Assembly (NCBI GenBank): GCA_937951485.1
Contig: CALEDJ010000032.1
Span: forward strand, 1 to 64,000
Direction of reading: 5' to 3'
DNA: 64,000 bases
Origin: an uncultured bacterium
GTDB lineage: Bacteria; Hydrogenedentota; Hydrogenedentia; Hydrogenedentales; CAILVY01
A program made the position numbers and the translations under genes. Shown piece by piece: positions 32,047 to 45,392 of this stretch. Below the pieces are notes generated by a model. It did not search any database and was not told where the DNA came from. It saw nothing but the letters and a program-made list of their open reading frames with translations. The first letter of the stretch is position 1; each line of letters opens with the position of its first letter.

Positions 32047-32553
32047 GCGGCAACCCCTGGGGACATGGAGATGTCGGGACAACGCGCGAACTTGCTTCAC
32101 TTCCGCATCCGTAACCCTTGGGGACATGGAGATGTCCGCCCTGTCCGACTCGTCCGACTTGCCCGATTACACGCGACCGCAGGTCTTCCTCACTCGTTTT
32201 CATGGAAATTCGTCCAAGCATTGCAACAGACAGACAGCGAATCACGATTGGATAACGGTTGGAATGTTTCATGTCTCCTCCTCCCGCTTCAGCACGATTG
32301 CGGAGACCCCATGATGAACACACTCCCTTGGACCAAGCCACCTTGGGCCATATCTCCGACTGATATTCTACCCCCCGCATTTGTCAAGTCTCATTTTACA
32401 AAAATTACGCAGAATTATTACCAAGAATAAACTATAACAGGATAGAGAGGCGCTCTTTGGCGAAACGGGATCGCCTTGGATAGACGGCGAAAATCTGCCA
32501 ACACGAAGCCCCCCGCCGAGAGGACGCTGTGAAGGGTTTACTGCCGGTGGGAG
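32047..32553. other. Gene-free stretch between dnaE2 and rpsT
   Basis: About 500 bases. It contains the direct repeat described separately, a hairpin-prone segment near 32458 (GGCGA with TCGCC) and an AT-rich patch near 32390-32440. Frames are short and not protein-like. No T-run terminator for either flanking gene was recognised. Confidence 0.55.
32052..32136. repeat. Two 24-bp direct repeats with internal dyad, 61 bases apart
   Basis: Copies at 32052-32075 and 32113-32136 differ at one base. Each contains GGGGACATGGAGATGTC, in which GACAT and ATGTC can pair around GGAG. The first begins 3 bases after the dnaE2 stop. They may be a small dispersed repeat; protein binding or RNA folding roles are possible. 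Confidence 0.7.
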
Positions 32554-32817
32554 TTATTGGACCGAGGCGACCAGGTGCTGGAGGGAAGACTTCTTGCGGG
32601 CCGCAGCGTTCCGGTGGATGACGCCCTTGGCGGCGGCGCGGTCTATTTGAGAGACTGCGGCCCTCAGGGCGGTCTGAATCTGCTGGGGGTCCTTGGCATC
32701 CACAGCGGCCCGAACCTTCTTGATGACGGTCTTCATGCGGGACCGCACCGCCATGTTGCGCTGGCGCCTCTTTTCATTCAGGACAATCCGTTTCTTCTGC
32801 GATTTGATGTTGGCCAT
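32554..32817 (-). CDS. rpsT: 30S ribosomal protein S20
   Basis: 87 residues, typical S20 length. It starts MANIKSQKKRIVLNEKRRQR, the usual basic N-terminal helix, with RSRMKTVIKKVRAAVDAKD and the conserved end KGVIHRNAAARKKSSLQHLV. It binds 16S rRNA early in 30S assembly. The ATG at 32817 is fixed by the family start. A near-consensus promoter lies about 50 bases upstream, so it is a single-gene unit, as in many bacteria. Confidence 0.97.
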   Translation of the reverse strand: MANIKSQKKRIVLNEKRRQRNMAVRSRMKTVIKKVRAAVDAKDPQQIQTALRAAVSQIDRAAAKGVIHRNAAARKKSSLQHLVASVQ

Positions 32818-32864
32818 TACGTACCTACACTCCGTTTGCTCGGTTTTTACCGGGGTTCGAGAAA

Positions 32865-32893
32865 AGTATAGCAAATGAATGATCACTTATCAA
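32865..32893 (-). promoter_or_regulatory. Sigma70 promoter of rpsT
   Basis: On the minus strand TTGATA, 17 bases, TATACT. The predicted transcript start is near 32858, about 40 bases before the rpsT ATG. This rules out a longer N-terminus for the divergent histidine kinase, whose frame stays open across this site. Confidence 0.75.
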
Positions 32894-33100
32894 ATCATGC
32901 GTGATACGACGAACAGGAGGCCAGCACGGTCAGGGATAGGCGTGGACGACCTGGCGCTTCGGAGAGAGGCGACCGTGGAACAGTCGGGGGATTTGACAGT
33001 GTCGGCGGCAAGGAGGCATGATTTTCATTCCGTTCCGAATCTGTTTTCCTGGCAGGTCCGATATACTGGTATACTGGCTTGGGTATTGGCGAAACGCAGA

Positions 33101-35509
33101 ATGCAGCATATGGCACAGGCAACGATTCTGTTGGTGGACGATGAAGGGGCGAACCATTCCCTTTTCGCCGAGGTGATTTCACGCCATCTTCCGGATTGTG
33201 TGCTGCGGAGCGCGTTCGACGCAGAGGAAGGTTTTGCGCTGGCCCGGTCGCTGCAGCCCGATTGCGCGGTTGTTGACGCGATGCTTCCGGACATGAACGG
33301 CATTCCCCTGTGCCGGAAGATGAAGGCCGGTGAAGATACCGCCCAGATTCCCATCCTGCTGATTACTCCCGGAGAAGTGAGTCCGGAATTTCGGATGCGG
33401 GGACTGGAATCCGGAGCGGACGATTTTGTTTGCTGCTTGTGCACACCGGTTGATCTGGCGGCGAAGATTCGCCTGATGTTGAAGATCAAACATGCGGAGG
33501 ATGAATTCCGCGCTGTGAACAAGCGGCTGGCGGAATTGGCCGCGGAGCGGTCCTGCGCATTGCGCGAATCGGAGGAATGCTTCCGGCTCTTGTTCAATGC
33601 GTGCAGTGATGGCGTGTTTATTTATGAATTCGCCGATTCCATCGCATCGGGGCGTTTTCTCGATGCGAATGAGGCGGGTTGCCTGCTCTTGGGCTATTCC
33701 CGCGAAGAGTTGCTGCAACGGCGACTGAAAGACCTGTTTCCTGCCTCACTAATTGGAGGCATCCAGGGGCGGATTGACAGCATCCTCACGCGGCAACAGG
33801 TTTTTTTTGAAACGGTGTTGTTGCGGCAGGACGGGCGGACGGTTCCCGTCGCGATGACGGCCCGGGTATTCGCGCGTGGCCCCAGTCACACCATCATCGC
33901 AGTGGTGCGCAGCCTGACGGAATCCGGCGATTTGAGCGATATGGAGCGTGAAGCGGAAGCCCGATACCGCACGATAGCGGCCCAGACAGGCCAGATGATT
34001 TATGACGCCGATATGCGCCAGGGTGTTTTCAAATGGGGCGGCGCGGTCACCCAGGTCACCGGATATACCCTGGAGGAAGTGCACTCATTCACCCCGGAAG
34101 AGATGATTTCCGCCATTCACGAGGAGGACCGGAATCGGGTGACGGCGACACTGGAGGCGGCGATGGATGCGGTCAGCACCTATCAGATAGAGTACAGGAT
34201 TCGGCACAAATCGGGAGAATACCGGCATGTGGAGAATCTGGGCGTGGCGCTGCCGGACGAAGAAGGCCGGGCCTATCGTCTTCTGGGCACGATCAAGGAC
34301 ATCACGGCGCGTGTCAAGGCAGAAGAAGAGCAACGGCGTCTGGAACGGGAGACCCAGCACTCCCAGAAACTGGAAAGCCTCGGCGTATTGGCGGGAGGCA
34401 TCGCGCACGATTTCAACAATATCCTCGCTGCCATCATTGGCCTGACCGACATGGCGCTTCATGACATTCCGCCCGATTCCGCCACTTACACCGATCTGCA
34501 GGAGGCGCTTCAGGCGGCGCATCGCGCCAAGGAACTGGTCAAGCAGATTCTGATGTTCAGTCGTCAATCCGGCGAGGAACGCACGCCGATTTATTTGCAC
34601 GTGGTGGTTCGCGAAGCGCTCAAATTGCTGCGCGCATCGCTGCCGGCGACCATCGAGATCATTGACAACGTTGATGTGGCTTCCGGGGCCGTGCTGGCGA
34701 ATCCGGTGCAGATGCATCAGGTGGTCATGAACTATTGCACCAACGCGGCGCAGGCGATGAACGGCAAGAAAGGGGTGTTGGAAGTGCGGCTGACGGATGT
34801 GGAGGTGGATGAAAAAATGGCCGCATTGCATCCGAAACTGCACCCGGGGCCTTATGTAAAATTGAGCGTGAGCGACACGGGACATGGCATGGAACCTGGC
34901 GTCATGAACCGCATCTTTGACCCCTTTTTCACCACCAAAGGCCCCGGCGAAGGCACGGGGATGGGCTTGGCCGTAGTGCACGGTATCGTAAGCAACCACG
35001 GTGGCGTCATCCTGGTGGAAAGCGTCGTGAACAAAGGCAGCGTGTTTCACACGTTCCTTCCGCGTATCTGCGACCCAGCGATAACGGCTGAAATGGCGAC
35101 CACTCACGTGCCCCAAGGCCGGGAACACATCCTCTTTGTTGATGACGAAGAGGGGGTGCGCCATTTTGGGAAATCCATGCTGCCCCGGCTGGGTTATCAA
35201 GTGACGGTCTGCAAAAGCGGCGCGGAAGCGTTGCGGATTTTCAAGAGATCGCCGGAGGTGTTTGATATCGTGGTCACGGATTATATGATGCCCCGCATGA
35301 CAGGCGAGGTGCTGGCGGCCTCCATCCGCCGAATCCGTCCCGAAATACCAGTCATTCTGTTCACCGGCTTCAGCAATCAATTCACAGAAGAGAACGCCAG
35401 AAAAGCGAACATCCAGGATGTGGTGATGAAACCAATTATCGGTGCAGATCTGGCCAGGCGCATCCGTCAGGTCCTGGATGGTGTATCTTCATATGCCGAT
35501 AGTTCATAG
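33101..35509 (+). CDS. Hybrid sensor histidine kinase (REC-PAS-PAS-HisKA-HATPase-REC)
   Basis: About 802 residues from ATG 33101 (33110 is also possible); the upstream open frame overlaps the rpsT promoter and is not used. Order: receiver domain (LLVDDEG, Asp59 in VVDAMLPD), a short helix, PAS (about 160-280, FRLLFNACSDGVFIYE), second PAS with PAC (about 290-415, ending RLLGTIKDITARV), HisKA with His436 in GGIAHDFNNILAAI, HATPase_c (NYCTNAAQAM, VSDTGHGM, GTGMGLAVVHGI) and a C-terminal receiver with Asp727 in VVTDYMMP. No membrane segments, so it senses in the cytoplasm. Bearing receivers at both ends, it may pass phosphate on through an unlinked Hpt protein or act as a switch itself. Confidence 0.93.
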   Translation: MQHMAQATILLVDDEGANHSLFAEVISRHLPDCVLRSAFDAEEGFALARSLQPDCAVVDAMLPDMNGIPLCRKMKAGEDTAQIPILLITPGEVSPEFRMRGLESGADDFVCCLCTPVDLAAKIRLMLKIKHAEDEFRAVNKRLAELAAERSCALRESEECFRLLFNACSDGVFIYEFADSIASGRFLDANEAGCLLLGYSREELLQRRLKDLFPASLIGGIQGRIDSILTRQQVFFETVLLRQDGRTVPVAMTARVFARGPSHTIIAVVRSLTESGDLSDMEREAEARYRTIAAQTGQMIYDADMRQGVFKWGGAVTQVTGYTLEEVHSFTPEEMISAIHEEDRNRVTATLEAAMDAVSTYQIEYRIRHKSGEYRHVENLGVALPDEEGRAYRLLGTIKDITARVKAEEEQRRLERETQHSQKLESLGVLAGGIAHDFNNILAAIIGLTDMALHDIPPDSATYTDLQEALQAAHRAKELVKQILMFSRQSGEERTPIYLHVVVREALKLLRASLPATIEIIDNVDVASGAVLANPVQMHQVVMNYCTNAAQAMNGKKGVLEVRLTDVEVDEKMAALHPKLHPGPYVKLSVSDTGHGMEPGVMNRIFDPFFTTKGPGEGTGMGLAVVHGIVSNHGGVILVESVVNKGSVFHTFLPRICDPAITAEMATTHVPQGREHILFVDDEEGVRHFGKSMLPRLGYQVTVCKSGAEALRIFKRSPEVFDIVVTDYMMPRMTGEVLAASIRRIRPEIPVILFTGFSNQFTEENARKANIQDVVMKPIIGADLARRIRQVLDGVSSYADSS

Positions 35510-35595
35510 AATGATTCCCGATTGGCCGCGCTTGTGGGTTGCAGGGCGGGGTGCCGAAATGTGACAGATTTGCGGACGCGGGGAGGGTGCAGTAA

Positions 35596-36408
35596 ATGCA
35601 GGATAAACGGTGGCTTGCGGGGATTGGCGCATGCGCTGCGATTGTCATATTGGGCGGCGTCGCGTTTGGCGTGTCGGCGTTTCTGAGGCCTCCGCCACTC
35701 CCACTTCCACCGCCGGGGTCGCCTGCCGTGCTTCTCGAAACAGTTCCCCAGAAAACCGGCCCGGAGAATGCGCCGGACGCAGAACCGGTTTCGATAATGC
35801 CGCCAGACCCTGAGGAGGCGCCGCTGCTCCTGGATGCAGGGGATGCGACACCGCCTTCCGCCCTGGCAGTGTCAATCATGGGGGCGGTTCAGGCGCCCGG
35901 ATTCTACAAAATGCCTGAAGACAGCAGGGTGCATGATTTGATTGAGAAAGCGCAGGGCATCACGCCGGATGCGGACCTGCACGACATCAACCTGGCGGCG
36001 CGCTTGATAGACGGGACAACCCTGACAATACCAGCGCGGCCTGTCCAGGGAACACAGGACGAAAAACTCGTCATCAAGGGCGCGCCGACGGCTTCGGCGC
36101 TGAATCCCCCGTTTTATACCCGTTCCGGCTGGCTCTCAGGGATTGCTGCGTTCCACTCAACCGCGTCCGAAACCGCCCCTCCGGCTTCCGGCGAAAACTC
36201 CGGAAGACCAGCCTCCGGATTGATCAATCTGAATACAGCCTCACAGAAGGAATTGGAAACCCTGCCGGGGATTGGTCCCGCGCTGGCCGGGCGCATCATC
36301 GCCTTTCGAGCGCAACGTTCTTTTCATTCCGTAGACGAACTTCAGGAGGTGCCTGGAATCGGCGAAAAACGGCTCGAAGCGGTCCGCCACCTCGTCACTG
36401 CGCCATAG
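35596..36408 (+). CDS. ComEA-like DNA-binding protein (SLBB plus helix-hairpin-helix)
   Basis: 270 residues; GGGAGG lies 9 bases before the ATG. An N-terminal membrane anchor (about 8-30) leads to a Pro-rich linker, a SLBB beta-grasp domain (about 91-148: SIMGAVQAPGFYKMPEDSRV), a second linker, and a ComEA-type helix-hairpin-helix pair (about 208-270: LINLNTASQKELETLPGIGP, then ELQEVPGIGEKRL). That is the full ComEA layout, the periplasmic DNA receptor of competence systems. No comEC or comEB is adjacent. Related proteins in Gram-negative bacteria can also have other envelope DNA roles. Confidence 0.85.
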   Translation: MQDKRWLAGIGACAAIVILGGVAFGVSAFLRPPPLPLPPPGSPAVLLETVPQKTGPENAPDAEPVSIMPPDPEEAPLLLDAGDATPPSALAVSIMGAVQAPGFYKMPEDSRVHDLIEKAQGITPDADLHDINLAARLIDGTTLTIPARPVQGTQDEKLVIKGAPTASALNPPFYTRSGWLSGIAAFHSTASETAPPASGENSGRPASGLINLNTASQKELETLPGIGPALAGRIIAFRAQRSFHSVDELQEVPGIGEKRLEAVRHLVTAP

Positions 36409-36428
36409 TTCGGTTTTTCCGCGGTGGA

Positions 36429-37100
36429 CTATTTTGCAAGGCGCAACAGATTACCGCGCAGTTGCCGCTCTTCTACCGGCGCAGTATCCATAGACTCCGC
36501 CGACGGGCCTTTTTCATCGAGCGGCGGCGTCTCCAATTGGGCGCGCCGTCGCGTCAGGCGCTCTTTGGCCGTTTCCCTGCGCTGGAGAAAAGCCTCGCGG
36601 CGCTCTTCGCGGATTTCCCTGGCGCGTTCCAGATGCTCCTGCACCTTTTCTTCCGGCACCAGCGGATAATGGTCCACGCAGATTTTCATCACGGGGAAAG
36701 CCGCCCATGTGAAGGCGAAATCGCTGAGATTGAGCGTCCTCCAGTCTTCTTCCACCGCCGTGTTGGCCGCGCCCAGTTCCCGATAGGCATACGCGCCCGG
36801 CGGCGGTGCGAAGACGGAACCTTTGTACAGGCTCTCTCCCAAGGCGAAGACGCCGCGCCGCGCGCCGCGCCCCACTTCCACCGTGCCGATAATGGGGGTT
36901 TTCAGGTTCCCGTGTTTCAAGCGATCGACAATATGGAAGACAAGGGATTTCCCGCCATGGTGAAACCACTTGCAGGGCCGAAGCGCAGGTTCTTCAGGAT
37001 TGCCATAAGGACCCGTGTAAGCGGCTTCAACCACTGCAAAAGCGGTCCCGCATGCCACAATCAGCGTCAATGCAACAAGTGCCATCTTTACAGTGTGCAT
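36429..37100 (-). CDS. Exported hypothetical protein with charged C-terminal helix
   Basis: About 223 residues from ATG 37100, chosen because it opens the signal peptide (HTVKMALVALTLIVACGTAFA) and has GGTGA nearby; the in-frame ATG at 37124 lacks a good site. The mature part is neutral and beta-like (GPYGNPEEPALRPCKWFHHG, YRELGAANTAVEEDWRTLNL), and residues about 155-200 form one highly charged helix, EKVQEHLERAREIREERREA onward, probably coiled coil. A single Cys in the mature part (near residue 46) makes disulphide-linked dimers possible. No family is recognised. It follows the giant surface protein on the same strand after a 180-base gap. Confidence 0.6.
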   Translation of the reverse strand: MHTVKMALVALTLIVACGTAFAVVEAAYTGPYGNPEEPALRPCKWFHHGGKSLVFHIVDRLKHGNLKTPIIGTVEVGRGARRGVFALGESLYKGSVFAPPPGAYAYRELGAANTAVEEDWRTLNLSDFAFTWAAFPVMKICVDHYPLVPEEKVQEHLERAREIREERREAFLQRRETAKERLTRRRAQLETPPLDEKGPSAESMDTAPVEERQLRGNLLRLAK

Positions 37101-37244
37101 AATATCGTCACCCTTGTCATTCACCGCATCGCAATTGCATCATTGTTGCCTGAAGCCTATATGTTGAACATCTTGTCCCATTATTGTAAGACTCTGCGCG
37201 GCTTGGCGCAAGGGTAACGCACGCGGAATCCCCGCGCCGCGTTT

Positions 37245-37261
37245 GCAGGCGGGACGCCTGC
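37245..37261. other. Hairpin downstream of the giant surface protein
   Basis: GCAGGCG and CGCCTGC pair around GGA, next to GC-rich sequence (CGCGGAATCCCCGCG lies just upstream). No T run follows in either direction, so it is not a standard terminator. It may be a REP-like hairpin or an mRNA 3'-end stabiliser. Confidence 0.5.
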
Positions 37262-37279
37262 CCTCTATCCAAGTCTCCG

Positions 37280-41380
<4,101 letters not shown>

Positions 41381-41639
41381 TGTTCCACCCCTTCGCGTGT
41401 TGGATTACGATTACCGGAAAAAACAGTATAAAACCTGACCGACAGATAAGGACAGAGAAAACAACGCTTGCTGCATCGTAACCCTTCCCATGTTCTGTCT
41501 GCCTTTCCGGCGACGTCCTGCCGAGTCGCCATGTTCCCTGCTGAGATTATAGTAATGCGATTCCCCTCCAATGTCAATAGGTTTTCCATATTTGATAGGA
41601 ATGTGACACCGTTGGGGGCAGGCAGGCATACGAACTTAT

Positions 41640-41669
41640 TTGACATATAACTCAGGGCTTTGTTACGAT
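41640..41669 (+). promoter_or_regulatory. Promoter of rplM-rpsI
   Basis: TTGACA, 18 bases, TACGAT. Transcription would start near 41676, giving a leader of about 60 bases before the rplM GTG start. The leader holds no obvious structure. Confidence 0.65.
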
Positions 41670-41735
41670 ACGCGCCCCGTTGCATTTGTACGCGCATATT
41701 CCCAAGTGCGCAAATCAGTTCCGGAGGAAAGAAAC

Positions 41736-42170
41736 GTGAAGACCTATGTCCCCAGAGAAGGGGAAGTGAAACGAAAATGGCATGTGATTGATGCGGAGGG
41801 GAAGGCGCTGGGCCGCGTGGCGGCGGCGGCGGCTTCATTGCTGCGCGGCAAACACAAGCCGCAATATACGCCGTATCTGGATTGCGGTGACGGCGTGATC
41901 ATCATCAACGCCGCAAAGGCGCGCGTAACGGGCCGCAAGGCGGAGCAGAAAACCTATTACCGCCATTCGGGGTATCCGGGCGGCCTTCGGGAAATCACCT
42001 ATCAGGATTTAATCAAGAAGCATCCTGAACGGGCGATGGAACTTGCCGTGAAAGGCATGCTTCCGCATAACCGTCTTGGCAGGCATTTGTTCCGTCATTT
42101 CCGGGTCTATGCGGGCCCTGATCATCGTCAGGAAGCGCAGAATCCGCAACCCTACACCGTAACGCGATAG
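41736..42170 (+). CDS. rplM: 50S ribosomal protein L13 (GTG start)
   Basis: 144 residues when started at the GTG at 41736, which has a perfect GGAGG 8 bases upstream; the family start is then matched (VKTYVPREGEVKRKWHVIDA). Conserved parts: GKALGRVAAAAASLLRGKHK, YTPYLDCGDGVIIINAAK, then YYRHSGYPGGLREITY, the P-x-R-A-x-E-x-A-V-x-G-M-L-P block (ERAMELAVKGMLPHNRLGR) and VYAGPDH near the end. Early assembly protein of the 50S subunit. rpsI follows 15 bases later in the same operon, as in most bacteria. Confidence 0.97.
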   Translation: MKTYVPREGEVKRKWHVIDAEGKALGRVAAAAASLLRGKHKPQYTPYLDCGDGVIIINAAKARVTGRKAEQKTYYRHSGYPGGLREITYQDLIKKHPERAMELAVKGMLPHNRLGRHLFRHFRVYAGPDHRQEAQNPQPYTVTR

Positions 42171-42185
42171 GGATATTCAGGCAGC

Positions 42186-42596
42186 ATGACAGCAACCATT
42201 GACAAGCACACAAAAGAGATTGTGACGGTTGGGCGCAGAAAGCGCGCAAGCGCGCGGGTGCGCATCAAACCGGGCACGGGGCAGTTTGTGGTGAATGGGC
42301 GACCGCTGGAAGACTATCTGCAGCGGGAAACCCTGGTGCAGATGGCGCGGCAACCGCTTGAGGCGACCAACACGCTGGACCGGTTTGACATTCGCGCCCG
42401 GTGCGACGGCGGCGGCCTGACCGGGCAGGCCGGCGCGTTGCGCCTTGGCGTGGCCCGCGCGCTGGTGAAGGAAAATGTGAACTTCCAGTCCATCCTCCGC
42501 GGCGCCGGTCTCTTGACGCGCGATGCGCGCGAAGTGGAACGCAAAAAATACGGCCGCCCCGGCGCGCGCAAACGGTTCCAATTTTCCAAGCGTTAA
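42186..42596 (+). CDS. rpsI: 30S ribosomal protein S9
   Basis: 136 residues with a short N-terminal extension before the S9 core (VTVGRRKRASARVRIKPGTG). Family features: FVVNGRPLEDYLQRETLV, GGGLTGQAGALRLGVARAL, LTRDAREVERKKYGRPGARK and the C-terminal RFQFSKR, whose final Lys-Arg reaches the P-site tRNA in ribosomes. Co-transcribed with rplM and closed by a strong terminator. Confidence 0.97.
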   Translation: MTATIDKHTKEIVTVGRRKRASARVRIKPGTGQFVVNGRPLEDYLQRETLVQMARQPLEATNTLDRFDIRARCDGGGLTGQAGALRLGVARALVKENVNFQSILRGAGLLTRDAREVERKKYGRPGARKRFQFSKR

Positions 42597-42623
42597 ACAC
42601 CGGTCCTTTTGTCAGTATTATGC

Positions 42624-42654
42624 AAAAGCCCCGCGAGGTTGCGGGGCTTTTGTC
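42624..42654 (+). terminator. Rho-independent terminator of rplM-rpsI
   Basis: An 11-bp stem, AAAAGCCCCGC with GCGGGGCTTTT, around a 6-base loop. The U-rich 3' arm supplies the T run on the plus strand and the A-rich 5' arm supplies one on the minus strand, so it may also stop transcription coming from the convergent ceramidase-like gene. Confidence 0.92.
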
Positions 42655-42725
42655 GTCATACAGGTCCGATGCGATCTGTCGGTCCTATTGGTGGACACGA
42701 TGGCCGCAAAAAACGCGGCCGGACA

Positions 42726-44018
42726 TCACGGGGTCTCCCCGGCAAGCATCCTTGCGATGTTCTGAAGTGCCGTGTCAATCATTTCGCGACCTGCGTGAGG
42801 CGGCACCCATGCGAACATGGGATCCGCGCCATAACCGCCTTCTTCGACGGCGGCCTCAGTGGGAATGTACATGGTATGGCCATTGCAGTAGCCGAAGAAG
42901 AGGGTCTTTGCCGCGGGCGATTCACGCTTGAGCCGCACCGCGTGGTCGCTGAAAAACTCGCCGGTGCCACCGACAAGGGCGAGTTCCTTGTTGACAAGCA
43001 CGGTGACGAGGCGCGGCCTGACGATATTGTCTTCCAGTTCGACCATCATGGCCGTGATTTCGGGGAAAAAGCCCTGCTTGAAAACGGCCAACAGGAGTTT
43101 ATCCTGGAGGTCCAGACGGGCGGGAAAAGAAAAGAAATCGTATTTCCCCTGAATACCCGGATTTTCCGGAATCCGGGTGACCACTTGCCGGTTCAATGCC
43201 AAAACGGCATCACCGATGGCCGCGCCGAATCCCTCCATACCCCGGCGCTCAGGGTTGGTATTGGGTGAAAGGTCGCCCGATGCGCCCTGCATGAAAACGC
43301 AGGCAATGCCTGATTGGGCCTCCACGTGACGCTGCATCACCCCGGCCCAGTCGCCCGACCAGCGCCGGTCCATAATATTCGCCAATACCGGATGTGCGGC
43401 GAAACTGACCACGAGCGCGATGGGTTTGTCGTCTATCGTGTCAAAGCGCAGGACGCATAATTCCGGGTCACGCGGTTTGGGTTCTCGCTTGGAAACGCGG
43501 TTGCGATTCAGATCGGTGTCTTCCGACGCCCAGCCGATTTTTGCCGGAACGGTGTTGCCGGCGGCTTCCACGATGGCTTCGATGATTTTCTGTTGCAGCA
43601 CGCCCACATAGGCCACGGCGTCGTCGAACTTGCCCCTGCCGTAGCCGGGTTCATCGATCAACTCGATCACCGGGCCATGGTGGGTATGGGAACCGGAGAT
43701 CATGACATGCTCCACGCCGGCCTGCTCCTTCACAGCGGCCATGATGGCGTCCATGGAACGGAAGGTGGGCGAACGGCCGATGTCAAGCCCAACCACGGCG
43801 GCCTTCTTGCCGCCGGCTTCGAGCACGACCGCCTTGGCCATCAACGGGTCCAGCGTACCGGTGGAGGGGTAATCATGGCGCGCGCCGTAGCCCCACATCG
43901 GCTGGGGATGCTCCGGAGTGATATCGCGTTGGGCGAACCCCGCCTTGAACTCCGCAAAAGCGCTTACGGGCAACAGCAGGGTAATGAGGATCAGGGAAAG
44001 AAAGGTGTGTCGTTGCAT
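42726..44018 (-). CDS. Neutral ceramidase-like exported protein (copy 2)
   Basis: 430 residues with a Sec signal peptide (cleavage near VSAFAE) rather than the Tat signal of copy 1. Ceramidase N-terminal-domain features are present: FKAGFAQRDITPEHPQPMWGYG, VGLDIGRSPTF, ISGSHTHHGPVIEL (His111, His113), VSFAAHPVLANIM, SGDWAGVMQRHVEAQSG, FMQGASGDLSPNTN and CNGHTMYIPTEAAVEEGGYG. As in copy 1, the C-terminal immunoglobulin-like domain of full ceramidases is missing. The two copies differ in most positions outside motifs, so they are distant paralogues. It lies downstream of a sialidase-like gene and a transporter on the same strand; spacing of 164 bases leaves room for its own promoter. Confidence 0.85.
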   Translation of the reverse strand: MQRHTFLSLILITLLLPVSAFAEFKAGFAQRDITPEHPQPMWGYGARHDYPSTGTLDPLMAKAVVLEAGGKKAAVVGLDIGRSPTFRSMDAIMAAVKEQAGVEHVMISGSHTHHGPVIELIDEPGYGRGKFDDAVAYVGVLQQKIIEAIVEAAGNTVPAKIGWASEDTDLNRNRVSKREPKPRDPELCVLRFDTIDDKPIALVVSFAAHPVLANIMDRRWSGDWAGVMQRHVEAQSGIACVFMQGASGDLSPNTNPERRGMEGFGAAIGDAVLALNRQVVTRIPENPGIQGKYDFFSFPARLDLQDKLLLAVFKQGFFPEITAMMVELEDNIVRPRLVTVLVNKELALVGGTGEFFSDHAVRLKRESPAAKTLFFGYCNGHTMYIPTEAAVEEGGYGADPMFAWVPPHAGREMIDTALQNIARMLAGETP

Positions 44019-44182
44019 GGCAGGCGATCATCCATTTTTTTTGCCGGGTGCCATTCGGTCAATATGCGTTCCTCTGGAAAAAGGTGCAGGCCAAGGGCCG
44101 CGAACGGGATGATTTCCCGCCGCCGTGAGGCAGCCCCTGGCTTGCATGATCTGAGACTGCCGGTGGGTATTGACAGGTTTCA

Positions 44183-45307
44183 TCACTCCAGCGCCGCCAG
44201 AGGAATCTGCCAGCAGCGGATGCGTTCACGGCGCCACGTGTAACTGACAGCGACACCGTCACGGGTGCGCACAATGGCCGGATAGGAAAATTCCCCCCTT
44301 TTTTCTGGATCATCCTCCAGATGGGCAATATTTTCCCATGTGTGGCCGTTGTCGGTGGAGACCGCGAGGGAAAGCGGGGTGCGTGGGCCCCAATTCATCG
44401 CGATCGGGTTATAGACCATCAGCAGGCGGCCATCTTCCACAAGCAAGACATCCAGACCGCTGTTATTGTTGGGGATATCCGTGGCATAAACATCGCCCCA
44501 GGTGCGCCCGCCGTCCTCGGAATCCACGCGCCATGCGCGACCCACCGTGGTGCGCATGAGGGCGTGGACTTTGCCCGGCGCGGACTCCCAGAAACTGGGC
44601 TGAATCGCGCCCCGTCCTTTCAGGGTGTCGCGATCAATGCGCCAATCTTCCGACCGAGTCCAGGTCTGCCCGCGATCGGTGGACACATCGGCAAAAGGCT
44701 TCCAGCCCTGGTGTTCGGTGGAAGCCGGGGCCAGCCACGCGCCGTCGGAAAGGATGATGGGCTTGTTCTTCACGGGGCCGCGGCCGCCCTTGTCGCCGGG
44801 AACCAGTTCCACGGGTTCAGACCATGTCAGGCCGGCATCCGCGGTCCGCATCCACCAGGTCTGCCAGAACGGGATTTCAGGGCCAACCTTGAAAAAGAGA
44901 TAGACCACACCCGCCGCATCGCGGAACAACACCGGGTTCCAGTGCGCCGTTTCATTTACCTTGGCGACGCGCGCGGGCGGCGTCCAGTCCCCGTCACTGA
45001 ACCGCGAAAGCCAGATGGCGACATCCGGATTCTTCTCCTTCGTGCCGCCGAACCAGGCGCACAGCATATCGCCATTGTCAGCCTGCACCACGGTGGAGGC
45101 ATGGCATTGGGGGAAGGGGCGGTCGTCGCCGAAAACGAAGTCCACACGACCGCCCGATGCGGCGACCTTTTCGGCAAAAGCATCCGGCGCAAGCGTTGGG
45201 TTCTCTTGAATCATGGCCTGTTCCTCCCTGGATACCGCCTGCGCTGCATGAGACCCGCAGACAGCCAATAAGGCAGCGAGCAGGGGTCCGCACAGATTGT
45301 TCTTCAT
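44183..45307 (-). CDS. Sialidase-like (BNR/Asp-box) exported protein (copy 2)
   Basis: 374 residues from the ATG at 45307, with GGGAG 8 bases upstream and a signal peptide (cleavage near SHAAQAV). Four Asp-box motifs are seen: TADAGLTWSE, STDRGQTWTR, SEDGGRTWGD and STDNGHTWEN. The start FPQCHASTVVQADNGDMLCAWFGG and the ending FSYPAIVRTRDGVAVSYTW are typical of exo-alpha-sialidase/BNR proteins found in PVC bacteria. It is more canonical than the gene at 16.6 kb. The substrate may be sialic acid or another sugar. The anion/ion transporter gene upstream on the same strand could serve product uptake, but this is an inference. Confidence 0.85.
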   Translation of the reverse strand: MKNNLCGPLLAALLAVCGSHAAQAVSREEQAMIQENPTLAPDAFAEKVAASGGRVDFVFGDDRPFPQCHASTVVQADNGDMLCAWFGGTKEKNPDVAIWLSRFSDGDWTPPARVAKVNETAHWNPVLFRDAAGVVYLFFKVGPEIPFWQTWWMRTADAGLTWSEPVELVPGDKGGRGPVKNKPIILSDGAWLAPASTEHQGWKPFADVSTDRGQTWTRSEDWRIDRDTLKGRGAIQPSFWESAPGKVHALMRTTVGRAWRVDSEDGGRTWGDVYATDIPNNNSGLDVLLVEDGRLLMVYNPIAMNWGPRTPLSLAVSTDNGHTWENIAHLEDDPEKRGEFSYPAIVRTRDGVAVSYTWRRERIRCWQIPLAALE

Positions 45308-45392
45308 GCTGTTTTCTCCCGCTTGTTCTTCCGGCGCTTGACTCAAAGGGCATTGTGACGGATTGTTCAGATATCGCGCAAGCGCACGCTCG

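Noticed and set aside
32879-33100. N-terminal extension of the hybrid kinase by 74 residues
   Set aside because: It overlaps the rpsT promoter on the other strand, and the protein is not domain-like before the receiver domain begins just after 33110.
34085-35380. 431-residue minus-strand open frame opposite the hybrid histidine kinase
   Set aside because: Rich in His and Gln as expected from reverse reading of kinase codons; no domain.
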